Assembly (NCBI GenBank): GCA_018873245.2 | Contig: JAEMBT020000006.1 | Location: 379,804 to 443,803 of the forward strand | Length of the DNA stretch: 64,000 nt | Direction of reading: 5' to 3' | Origin: Archegozetes longisetosus | Lineage: Eukaryota > Arthropoda > Arachnida > Sarcoptiformes > Trhypochthoniidae | In this document: piece by piece, positions 47,367-58,400 of the stretch | Layout: every line of letters begins with the position of its first letter | Numbering within the stretch: position 1 is the first letter of the stretch | The notes under the pieces: model-generated | Databases searched by the model: none | The model's input: the letters and a program-made list of their open reading frames with translations, nothing else | Told to the model about the DNA's origin: nothing | Translations under genes and position numbers: made by a program

Positions 47367-49570
47367 ATGAAGTTGAGTGAAAGTAGTTTTGCTTTGTGTC
47401 ACGCTTTTTTAACATCCTGTGTAATAATTTCATATTCAGTGGTTTGGTCGTCGCTGCTTTTTAAGTCAGCTTATGCTGAAAATACTGATAAAACAAACTT
47501 AAGCATCTTATCCAAAGATGATGTGAATGATTTGAGTCACACATTACCTGTAAGTACCACTACTAGACAAATTTTTAAGATTGCAATAAGTTTTTTCTTA
47601 TAGTTCATTAAATTTTGCTTCTGAAAACTCTTTTGAAATACTAATAATATTATAATTTGATTTCAAGTAAATTAATTTGAATGGACACGTTATAGAAGTT
47701 TATTACTTTATATAACTTTTCTAATTTCATTTATTAACTAAGCATTTTTAACTTGAAAAATATGACTCAAATTTTTACATTGAATCATATAAGAATCTAC
47801 ATGCAATAATTATTTCATCTTTTGTTGAATATTATTAACTTTTATTAGGGTTGATTGACTTGATGAAAGAAAAGTGTTATTTCTATTCGCTAATTGAATC
47901 CAAAATTAACCTAAAGCCGAAAGAGAGTGTCTTATTCTATAAAATTATTTGAATGTATCTTCTAATAAGTCTAGTCTCTATTGAGCATCAATGACCTCAA
48001 ACAGTATAACTATTTTTATCCATGAATTAATACTTGTATTTTATTAGTTACACAACTCTTATAATTGATTTGGCAAGCTTTTCTTTACTTCGTAAACTTT
48101 GTTTTCAAAGTAAATTTCTTTATCAAATTCTCGCAATAGATTACATGTAAAATAATCTATATAGATAATCGAAAGTTGTTAATCTTTGGATAATTTACTG
48201 ATAAATATTGAAACCAATGCCGTTGTATGACTTCGATAAAAATTGGACCAATAAAAGAGCCATTCAACCAATAAGTTGAAAAAGTTAAGAATAAAATGAA
48301 GCTCATCTTTCGCTTTTGAATACAGTTTGAATGTCAAAAAGTAAAAATGATGATGATCAGCACGTCAAATTTTTCGTAAATGCAAAGTAATTTGAACCGA
48401 GATTTTCATTAATAGGTTTAAATAAAACGCTCTGTTACATTCGAAGATAATTTTCCTTCTAATTGATAAGATATAGATTAATTGTTTCCAATTGAATTTA
48501 TTTTAGTATTTAGAAAGTCGTAGTTTTCATTCCTGGCAAATGAAAAATAAATATCCAATAGTGACGTCATTAACTGGAGTGCCAATCGAATACTCAAAAC
48601 ACAACTTGCATTTCAATCCTAAATGGTTTAATTCAGCTAAACGTCAAGCGAGGTAAGTCTATTCGGCACTAATTAAATTAGACTATTCACTGGAAAACTT
48701 TTTCTATTAAATTCATTCAAATTCAAAACTAGCCGAATAAGTTTCTGGACCTCTTTATACCATCGAGTTAGCCAAATGTTTTAATAAAAATATAAATTAA
48801 ACCATTGAGTCCAAGAACTTTCGACTTCTTAAGAGATCTTCATCAGGAATATAAAAAGATAAAACCGATGATTGAGTGCGATTCAAATTTAAGTAGTTAT
48901 GGTCATTGAATAGAAGTTATGCGCTTTTGTCTAAGTATAAACATGTTTATAGACAGCCAGATATTGATGATATATATAGACACATATATCTATGATCATA
49001 ATTATTTTGTATTTGTCAATTTTTGTTCAAAACTGCTTTATGAGAAAAATTTGTAAGGTAACCTTTCAGAGCTTAACACAATCAAATTCTAAAATACGAT
49101 CAGACCACTAGCTTTGAGGATCATATTCAAATCAAAATTGTAATGTTAAAGGTCGACTCATGTTGTTGTTGAGAGTGATTCATAACAATACAGATCCGTA
49201 AAAGCTCTTTTACGAACATAAGGCCGATACTGATATAAAGTTAAAAATATTAACTGATGTGTGAAAGTTATGTTAATAATGCTAATAATTAAATTGACTT
49301 TAAAAACTTGATCATTTAAGTGAAGAGATGCCTCCACCTGGTTTTGTTGGAGCTCGAGGTCGACGAATGTATTCGGAATACGTTAAAGGGAGACATAATC
49401 CAACCGATGGTTACAAAGCTTTGAATGAAGTTTTCCCAAATTTGTTTTCGCACTTGAGAAATGAACAGGTGGACGGCTCGACTGATCAACTAATAGCTGC
49501 ACGTCTGGCATCGGGAAAGAAGAGTGACTCTATTGTATATAAAGATGGATTCTTGGGTGTTAGAGGATGA
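47367..49570 (+). CDS. Tk: Tachykinin-related peptide precursor
   Basis: A secreted neuropeptide prohormone; mature peptides act on a rhodopsin-type GPCR. Exons are 47367-47549, 48507-48652 and 49321-49570, joined in phases 0 and 2, giving 192 residues. An N-terminal hydrophobic stretch (about residues 15-37, ending SAYA) serves as signal sequence. Two peptides carry the arthropod tachykinin ending F-x-G-x-R-G, where Gly supplies the amide. The first lies between KR (106-107) and RR (124-125): QASEEMPPPGFVGAR-amide, whose N-terminal Gln may cyclise. The second follows KK (about 169-170): SDSIVYKDGFLGVR-amide, and ends the precursor, with the stop directly after Gly. The first splice junction after KRQA falls inside peptide 1. 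Introns are 957 and 668 nt, long for this window. The precursor has only two copies where insects have five or more. An AATAAA lies about 105 bp after the stop. Confidence 0.9.
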
Positions 49571-49675
49571 ACAATGTTCATAAGATTTTATTTTATTTAT
49601 TTGCCAACTTGTTATTACTTATTTTAAACATGGAAACAACTAATTATAAAAGTTAAAAATACAAATATAAGTTGT

Positions 49676-49681
49676 AATAAA
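49676..49681 (+). terminator. Polyadenylation signal AATAAA
   Basis: First canonical AATAAA downstream of the tachykinin stop; another (GAAATAAAAG) follows near 49722. Confidence 0.45.
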
Positions 49682-51409
49682 TTATTCAACTGAATACTGG
49701 AACAAATGATTACAAATCTCGAAATAAAAGTGAAGCCAATTTTTCTTTGATAAATCATTAATTCATATGATGTCGGTTATGAAACCAAATTTGTCTAATA
49801 ATTACTAAATAACTGTAACTTTATTGAATAAATATGATCTGAGTAAGCTTCTGTAAATACCTTTAGTAAAATTGAAAACGTTGAAACTCAGCTGCAGTCA
49901 ATCAGTTACTTAATAGCAGTTTCTAATCTTTTTGTTATGGCTGGAGAGTTTACAATTATGAAAAGTTGATTAAAAAACCGAAAAAAGTTGACTGAATAAA
50001 GTTAAATATTTGATTTGACAAGTCTACTGATATGTTTTCAGCTAAAATGATGAGTTAAAAATGTTTGTAATTGTATTATTAATTAAAATATGTCTACGCA
50101 TGTATTTATATATTATAATTGATAGCATAAAAGTCAATAGAAAAGTGGTTTTTAGTCATTTTTGACATTTTAAACATAAATTAAACGAAGAGCTTTGCAA
50201 TTTAAATACAATACCACAGTTATGACATTGCATTCGATGTGAAATAAACTCGACCGAACTGACTGATGTGATCTGTGCCAATAGAATAAAACAGCATTTT
50301 TTATTTGAAGCTCTGCATTATCATAACGATGGAAATAGTTATATTTTATTATTACAACAGAATATTCTAATATTGAATGTGCAGCGTACTCTTCATAAGT
50401 TTTTTGATACAAGAGTTTGCACGGTAAAAGTCGTTATTAATTTTTAGGAAATAGATACAAAGCCATTCTAGCTCTAGGAATAGAAACCAATGTGAAGGAT
50501 TGTAATTTACTTAGTAATATAATTTTTGCTTTATTGCACAATAAAAACTTCAATAAACTGGAATTAACGATACTGTAACAGAAATCTTAATTGAAGCCGA
50601 AAAGCTATAAATAAAAGTCTTAAAGAACATTTGCATATAAAACATACTTTAGAATAAAAAGCTATTTTAACGATTGATTATAATTCGAAAGTTTGACAAC
50701 TACACCAATCAAACAGGTGTCAAATTTTGATTTGCAATTTGAAAAAGCTATATATAAATTCTAATTATTACTTTCGATATAAAATGAATCATTTGTCGTG
50801 AATAAGTTCGATAAAGCTTTCAAACATAATACGATTATTGTATTTGATTGTATCTGAGTCTAAATGTCAGTGACTTTGATAGATATAATCACAAGTAATT
50901 GCGATTCGCAACTTATTTATTATTCAGGCGAAAAACAAGTTCAGAGAAACCAATATTTTATTATCCTTTGAGAATGCAACACTCTACAAATTAGAAGTGA
51001 ATCAAGTCGTAAATAGTTTATAAGAAGATTTTCTGACTAATCAATTAAGTCACTTATTTTGAGAAAACACTATGAAATGCAATAAAACATTTTTTCTATG
51101 CCTTCAAGTTTTGAATATGTCACTTCCATTTAACCAAAAATAAAAACTTTTCGAAGCTTTGAATGCGGAAAAATCATTTGTTTCTATCGATTATATTAAG
51201 GAAAAGTTGAACACATTTTTCTGGATTGCTTTCACTGATGTTAAAAGTGGTCTAAATTCAGAGTTAGAAGATTAAGATAAAATAAGGGATTCATTGTAAC
51301 AATTATTGAAATGTTTGTTGATGTAGAAGGACACTATTTTGGTCTAAGTTGAAACCTGAATGGAAAAAATGATTCGTTTTATTTCTGCCCCAGTTATGTC
51401 GAGACAAGA

Positions 51410-51481
<72 letters not shown>

Positions 51482-52926
51482 CCAAGTATTTGCTAAATTA
51501 GGTTTTCTAGGTGTTTATGAATTAAGCTTAATGTGAAATGATTTAAATGAAAAGCTTACTCCTAATTGCTCTTTGATAACTATGTCGTTATGTCTGTTAT
51601 TCCTGAAATTCACAAATTCTTCTGAGTATAAGTTTTTCAAATTGCGATTTACGTAAAACTTCCATTTACAGCAATCCCTAGGTGTAGTCAATAGCTGGGT
51701 ACTAACAATTTACATTCACTATAACATTCACCATTTGCCATAAACAGCTAAAACAGTTCAATAGTATGTGCTGAGGCTGTATAAGTGCGTTCACTATATC
51801 GAGGTAGTACCGTCTTACGTTCAACAACTACTACTATTGGAAAATAGATAATGGCAAAATTTTTCAGTGAAGATGTTCTCGTTGCAGTGAATCTCTAGAA
51901 ACCAATGTCTCGCTCATTCGACATTCAGATTGTTCGAGATTTTCTCTCAGCCAAAACTTTATTTGCAGTATTCGAGAAATTAATTTAATGAGAGCATAAT
52001 AAAAAAACGATTCGAAGTGAAACTAGTCTCATAGTGCTATTACAATACGTTTGTGTACAGTTATTGACAAGTTGACAAAACCGAGTACGAGGATTTATCA
52101 AAGTTTTCTACCGATTGACATCAATCATGTTTGATGAAATTCTTTTCCGATAGACTGTGTTACTAAAATTTTCTTTATAGAGAGGTGTGATCCTCCTTCT
52201 CTTGGCCTATACAAAATAACGTGAATTTTCACAGAGGCATCTGACGAAGCTTTTTAGATTCTGGTGACTAGGATCAAAAATATTTAAAATTGACCAAACA
52301 CATATATTTTGGTTTAGCTGGAAATTATTCAACACCAGAGTCATAGCTCATTAGCCTTGAAAATTACGAAATTTTAAACAGACTAGCTTTTGAGTTAGGA
52401 GTCTAAATAGCTTGATATTCGCACCAAATGAAGGCTTTCAAAAAGTTCTTTCCAACTATTTTATAGAATTAAAGTTTTAAGGCCAAATTCAATCTCTATA
52501 ATGAAAATATATAAAACTATTGGGTGTTGGACCTGAAAAACCGTGAGAGGCATGTCTTTAAATCGTATGTTATACATCGTTCCTATTGTCTCGGCGCTAC
52601 GAGTTGGTTAAGAATTTTTTCAATGTGTTCGGAGGTCATCTCGAAAAATTCAAGTTTATTCGACAGGCTGAATTCATATTTTATAGTTAAAAGACATGTC
52701 GTAGTATCGAAACAAGTTGAGCTGAATAATGATATATATTTTTGAAGATATGAACTTACCCTTTAGCAGTCGTTGAGGTGCAACACTTTCCTAAGGTTGT
52801 CCTTTAGGTGTTTTACCAGTCTGCGGTTGCAATTAATTAATAGATTAGAAAAGACTCAGTTGTTACTAACTAGAGAAAGAAATGGCAAATCATCATCCTA
52901 TTTCCTTAACTTTACTAATTTGATCA
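49682..52926. other. Intergenic, nothing firm
   Basis: No gene recognised. The frame at 52524-52745 (MLDLKNRERHVFKSYVIHRS) is somewhat less AT-biased than its surroundings and might be transposon debris, but no motif could be named. Confidence 0.35.
51412..51478. repeat. (TC)n microsatellite
   Basis: An uninterrupted TC/CT dinucleotide run of 67 bp (33.5 units). It also produces a spurious Arg/Glu-repeat frame on the minus strand. Confidence 0.99.
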
Positions 52927-52934
52927 GTAATGAC
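52927..52934. repeat. Target-site duplication, left copy
   Basis: GTAATGAC directly before the left end of the hAT element; identical to 54814-54821. Eight bp is the hAT-typical length. Confidence 0.85.
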
Positions 52935-54813
52935 CAGAGAGCGGGATAATACCTATCATAACTATTTTATAGGTTAAGAGTTATGAGACCAGAGTTAGTG
53001 TATGTCAGAATCATGTCCTCAGAGTCATTTTGGTGAACTTTTATCATAACTATAAATAACTATTTCAAGGGTTACTAACTATTTGAATGTTAGAAAACTA
53101 TTAGCTGTTTTTTCTAAAGTAATGACATTTGTGAGCGTATTGTCACTGAAAGACAAACCTCAAAACAATACTAGTCTTTAATTGTGATCAAAAACTAGTC
53201 CATAAAATGCCGAAACAAAAAGAGTCTCCATTAACACGAATGAGAAGATATATCAAAGAGTTTGGTGATGTCCTGACCGTTCAGACGGATGACAAAACCA
53301 AAACACATGTGCTTTACTGCCAGTCCTGTTTAACAGTTGTCAGCTCAGACCAGAGATCACATGTTGTCCAACATTTACACACTTCTTCTCACAGAAACAA
53401 AGTCAAAGCCTTGAGGACCAAACAGATCTCAGTCACCGAGCTTTTCACTGATAAACAAAAGGAGTTTAATTCCGATTTATGTAAATTCATGGTCGCACTC
53501 AACATCCCTTTCCACCGCATATCACATCCCGCGGCCAAAATTTTTTTGGACAAATATACAAAATTCAAAACTCCGGCCGACTCTACACTTCGAAAGGAAT
53601 ATCTGAAACCACTTTATGATCAAATGATTGAAAAAATCAGGAATCGTTTGGCCGATCAATACATTTGGTTACAAATAGATGAAACCGAACATAAGGGGCA
53701 GAAAGTAGCGAATGTTATCATTGGATCACTAAATGGTAACAAAGATCAAAAAAAAGTATTTATTACATATGAAGTTTTTGAAGGGCGCTAATAACGTTAC
53801 TATCAGTCAAACAGTTAATGACGCCCTCAATATTCTATGGCCTAACGGTATTAAATACGACCGCTTTCTGGTATTGTTGACAGATAGGGCTAAATATATG
53901 GAAAAGGCCGGTATTAAACTATGCGGTACTTACCCGAAGCTCACACACGTGTTTTGTGTAGCTCACGGCTTACACAATGTTTGCGAATATTTAATGGTTC
54001 TGTACAAACATGTGAACCGTTTGATCACTTGTGGCAAAAAAGTCTTTAAAAAGGCTCCAAATAGGAAAGAATTGTTCAAAACATTGCAACCGGATATACC
54101 TCTACCCCCTGACCCGAATCAAACCCGTTGGGGACTGTGGTTAAAGGCAGTCGAATATTTTCCCAATATTTCAATCAGTTTTCAGAAGTGGTTAGAGTTT
54201 TGGATCCAAAGGAGTCGGTATTTATCGGAGAATTACAAGAATTATTGTCTAAACCACAGCTCAAGAATGATATCGCTTACATTCAATTGAATTTCAATTA
54301 TTTATCAAAAGCAATCATTGAGTTAGAGAAGAGTCAAATATCATTAAATGACAGTTTGAATACAATCAATTCAGTGGTCGACCATTTGGAAACTTCTCGC
54401 TGACAAAGAGCAGAAATAGTTTTGACTGAATTGAATCGAGTTTTGGAGGCAAACACTGGTTTGAAAAGACTTCGTTTAATTTCAGACATAATCAATGGCA
54501 ACAATAATCTCTTTCTGGATATCAATCTGAGCCCTCAAGAGATAATATCATTTAAATGGTGTCCAATCACTGACTGTGATATTGAACGAAGTTTTTCGAA
54601 ATACAAGTATATAATGAGTGACCAAAGACTGCGATTTGAAGAAGAAAACCTCAAACAATATCTTATAGTTCATTGTAATTACAAATAATTGTATTTTAAT
54701 TTGATTTCTCATTAAAAATAAATAACTATTTGGGTAACTATTTGGGCCTTTTTTTTAATAACTATTATAGTGGCTATAGGGACCTGAATACGTAACTATA
54801 ATTCCTAAGCCTG
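52935..54813 (+). mobile_element. hAT-superfamily DNA transposon, 1879 bp
   Basis: The ends read CAGAGAGCGGG on the left and CAGGCTTAGGA inward from the right; both begin CAG as usual for hAT, though the terminal repeat is imperfect. Perfect 8-bp duplications (GTAATGAC) flank the element. Both subterminal regions are packed with AACTAT-containing motifs (left about 52967-53105, right about 54722-54800), a likely transposase-binding array. The single internal gene encodes a BED-finger hAT transposase that is now broken. The intact target-site duplication and readable protein indicate a fairly recent insertion, now unable to move itself. Confidence 0.9.
53207..54688 (+). pseudogene. hAT transposase, disabled by two frameshifts and a stop
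   Basis: Starts at ATG 53207 (MPKQKESPLTRMRRYIKEFG). Near the N terminus a BED-like finger shows C-x2-C ... H-x-H with VVQHLHTSSH, similar to CGGBP1-type hAT proteins. Catalytic landmarks follow: IDETE (first Asp), LLTDRAKYM (second Asp), RWGLWLKA, and the C-terminal hAT dimerisation region with KWCPITDCDIERSFSKYK, containing the catalytic Glu. The reading frame shifts at about 53780 (one extra base near GGGCGC), again between about 54170 and 54200, and meets an in-frame TGA at 54401-54403 (consistent with CGA to TGA), after which homology continues to 54688. Undamaged length would be about 490 residues. It cannot make a full transposase. Confidence 0.9.
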
Positions 54814-54821
54814 GTAATGAC
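54814..54821. repeat. Target-site duplication, right copy
   Basis: GTAATGAC directly after the right end of the hAT element. Confidence 0.85.
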
Positions 54822-55145
54822 TAAAACTATAGAACTGATTAAACCTTTACCGTTAAATCAACTTCTACGTTCTTTGTTCCAATTCTACTTAGTTGTACAG
54901 CTTCTCGGAATAGTTATATGTTTGTAAGTGAGCAACATTTTATATTAATTTCCCCTCCGAGGATATATGAAAAAATAGGCGAAGTCATATTTTCGTTACC
55001 AGAAACTGTTAAGTTTTTTTTATAAATATGTGATAGACAGTTGTTTCATTAATTGATTTAATAATGTTGAGCTATCGAGTGCTGTCTGTCGTGTATTTAT
55101 TAGAAGCTGTCAATTTCTGATGACATGATCAAAAATAACAGAAAT

Positions 55146-55666
55146 ATTAGTTTGGTCAATAAATTTTGAGCCTCCAGGTATCTAGCGGTAATATTGGATA
55201 GTTAGAGTCAAAATCATAAGCTACAATCAAATGGAGGCTTAAGTTCCGAATTTCACAAATTTTCGTCTATATTTAGTACTTTAATTAAAAGTTTTAAAAG
55301 ATCAAGTATCTTTAATCTCTCTAAATGTATGGATCTCAATAGGGAACAAATTCGGGCAAAAAGTTCTCGTGGTTGGAGAAGGAGACTGGAAAGGAGATAA
55401 AATGCTATGAATTCCGTCTTTTCAGCCTCCTTTCTCAACCATAAGAAAATTTTTGCCCGAAATTGTTTCCGATTAAGATCCATACATTTAGAGTGATTAA
55501 AGATACTTGATTTTTTAAAACTTTTAATTAAGGTACTAAATATAGACGAAGATTTGTGAAATTCAGAACTTAAGCCTCCATTTGATTGTAGCTTATGATT
55601 TTGTCTCTAGCTATTCAATATTACCGCTAGATACCTGGGGGCTCAAAATTTATTGACCAAACTAAT
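55146..55666. mobile_element. 521-bp near-perfect palindrome (foldback/MITE-like)
   Basis: The left half (from ATTAGTTTGGTCAATAAATT at 55146) reappears in reverse complement ending at 55666, with arms of about 250 bp that meet near 55406 with almost no spacer. Only scattered mismatches separate the arms. Frames crossing it (55253-55483) are by-products of the symmetry. No target-site duplication was obvious. The structure fits a foldback element or the fusion product of a MITE; if transcribed it would form a long hairpin. It sits 325 bp beyond the hAT element. Confidence 0.9.
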
Positions 55667-58290
55667 GCAATTTGACTTATTTGGCTTGACTATTTATTAA
55701 TAGACTATGTGACTAATTATTTCTTAAATGAGGCGTCAAACTTTCTATAATGTCAACTGAAGTGTCATTAAAGAAACAGGTTTTTAATTATTAAATTTAA
55801 TCTAAGTCTTTATGGACTAGCGATCAAAGTCTTATTAGAGTTTTAACTTTTGCGATTAAATTTCTGTGGGGCATAAATACTTTTTGTAATTTTAATGAAT
55901 AACAGCTTAAAACGAACTGATACTTGTAAAATTACTAGTAAGTGATAAAAAGTATTTTTAAATGATAAAGAGTTAGCTTATTTTTGAATGTACTAATGCT
56001 AAGATGAGCAGTTTCAAACTGGTTTTACATTTGGCATGGAGGGGATAATTATTAAACTGTTCAAAATTAATTTATTACAGTTTACATTTCTATTGACCCA
56101 TTCGGGTTTTCAAACAATAAACATATAAGAAGTTTCGAATCGTTACAGTTCTAATGCTCTGCTTCAACTATAGCGAAGGTTTACTATAAGGAGTTGACTT
56201 CTGTGTACTCCCGTAGCACTGTATTAGCGTTTGAGTTAGGTGTTTATAATCCAAAAGCAATGTTTGAACTTATTTTGTTTAAACTCGAATAAAGAAGGCA
56301 ACTTTTAAACTGATAGATTAATTGGTTTCACATTTTCTCATAAACAACTTTTTGACCGAAAGGTCAGGATTATAATTAAATATTAATTATGAACCAAGAA
56401 ACGCACAATAGCTGTCAGTTTAAATAACCTTTTTTTAGTTACTTGCAACTGATGGTAACTAGACTCACCGATGATTAAATACGTAACGCGTGAGTCAAAT
56501 TTAATTGAATACTCGACAGAAAAGTGTTGCATTGTTAAAGACTATTGCTATTAAGCGATAATTAACTTAACCACTGATGAATGAAGTCAGGTCTAACAAT
56601 TTCTTAATGCGATCTTTCAAGAACTTCTAGTTCAGAGTAATGAAGAAAAATAAGTTGGATTAACTTTAGTTCTACATTGAATATTTCCTAATTTCGATAG
56701 TTTTGATCTCAAAATGATTTATGATTCTCAACAGTACTTAAATGTTTTTTCATTTGCAAATAAGTCCGATCATTCCTAGATTAGACTTAAAAGGGTTGGA
56801 AACGTTTACTGAATTCTTTATTTTTATGACTAATATTCATCAAAATCACAAGATTTCTATTTACTATGAAAGAAATACAGACTAATTTTTCTTTGGATGT
56901 TCAAAAAGAGCTGTATAAATGATTGACTAAAATTTGTTTTGAAACTTCCTCAGTACAAAAATGAAACTCCCGATTTTTTCTTAAAAAACTTATAAATTAA
57001 ATGAAATAAAACTTTGAGAGGAAAATTAGTCATTTGACGAGCTTTTCCAAGTTATTTAATCTATTATGTGCTAATCAATCGTGATCTGAAGTGTAAAATA
57101 GTTGTAGAATTTTATAAAATAAAATGTAGGTTTATAAAATAAATATAGACCTAGAAACCCATTTAAACTTGAACCTCATTCGTGAAAGTCGTCATTAGAC
57201 GGCTCCGTCTTAATTGAATCAAAATTAATTTCAATATGAATAACTTGCATTAACTACTTTTGCAACGAAGTTATTAAAAATATAACCACTTTTGATATTA
57301 ATCTATCAAAAATTTCGTATATTCTTCTAATCAATATTCATAAAATATTTATACTCTAAGCATAAGAAAAAATTATCTCAAAAATAAGCATAACTTCTGC
57401 CTCGAGCTTAATTTAAAGACATTTGTTTGAATATAACTTTCAATAATTGCATTTAAACTTATCTATCTTTAGAAAATTTGATTAGAAGATTAAAACATGT
57501 TAAAATTTGATAAAATCTCTATTGGAAATAAGAGTAATAAACCAATAAATAATAAAAAGGACATTATGCTTAGATAAGTTTTTATGATTTACTTCTACCT
57601 TATTGAATTGCTGCATAGCTTTAATTTTATAACCTTAGGAAACTTTAATTAATTTGAAGTTTTTGATCAAGTTTATCATGCAAAATATTTTTGCTAGTCA
57701 GTAAATTAATAATTAACTTAAGATACAATACAACGGTTTCTAGTAAGATTTTGACTTACCTGACACTCATAATCTCAATATTTTCTATAGAGATAACAGA
57801 TTTTTAATCTCCAGTTTTAGAGCCATAATAAAATGATCTATGAGATTTAGTTACTCGATAATTGTTATTGCAGTCAAATCAATTAACGAAACTTAAAAAC
57901 TTTGTTTTCTTGATCGAATGCTTCAAAATTTTTATGAAACCTCTCAGTATTTCATATCCTATAATAGTCCAAAGTTGGTCACAGCTTATGAGGTCATTAG
58001 ATGTCATTAATAACTCGGTATGTATTCAACTTGCGAACTACTTATTGCTTTCAAGTCATACAATTCGACTATTTCTGTAATGCAAATAAATCTTAAAATA
58101 AAGTTTTCTATTTGTTACGCCACTGATGGCCATCAATAATCTGGTTGAAGGCGTAAAGGGATTTAATTTTGCTTTTTTCTTCCTGTTACTAATGTTGAAC
58201 GTTTGTCGCACTAAAATTAATTGAATCACTTTCTTATCCCTCATAAACCACTTTTCTTTTTTTACAATTTATTCTTTTAAAACATAGAGG
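55667..58290. other. Intergenic, nothing firm
   Basis: AT-rich DNA upstream of family member D. Frames at 57862-58080 (plus) and 58056-58244 (minus) have chance-like composition. Confidence 0.4.
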
Positions 58291-58298
58291 TATATAAA
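58291..58298 (+). promoter_or_regulatory. TATA box of family member D
   Basis: GGTATATAAAG, with TATATAAA starting 110 bp before the ATG at 58401, the same spacing as member B and the same sequence as member C. Confidence 0.7.
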
Positions 58299-58400
58299 GC
58301 AAAGGTTTTTTTACTTAAGTTTTAAAAATTAGTTTAACTAAAGCTTTGATCAGTTCAACTATTGAGTTGTTGAGGCTGCTAAAAATTTCATAATAACACT

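Noticed and set aside
51303-51485. Minus-strand frame with an Arg/Glu dipeptide run
   Set aside because: It is the translation of a (TC)n microsatellite, not a gene.
55253-55483. 76-codon minus-strand frame
   Set aside because: It runs across the centre of the palindrome and is a product of its symmetry.
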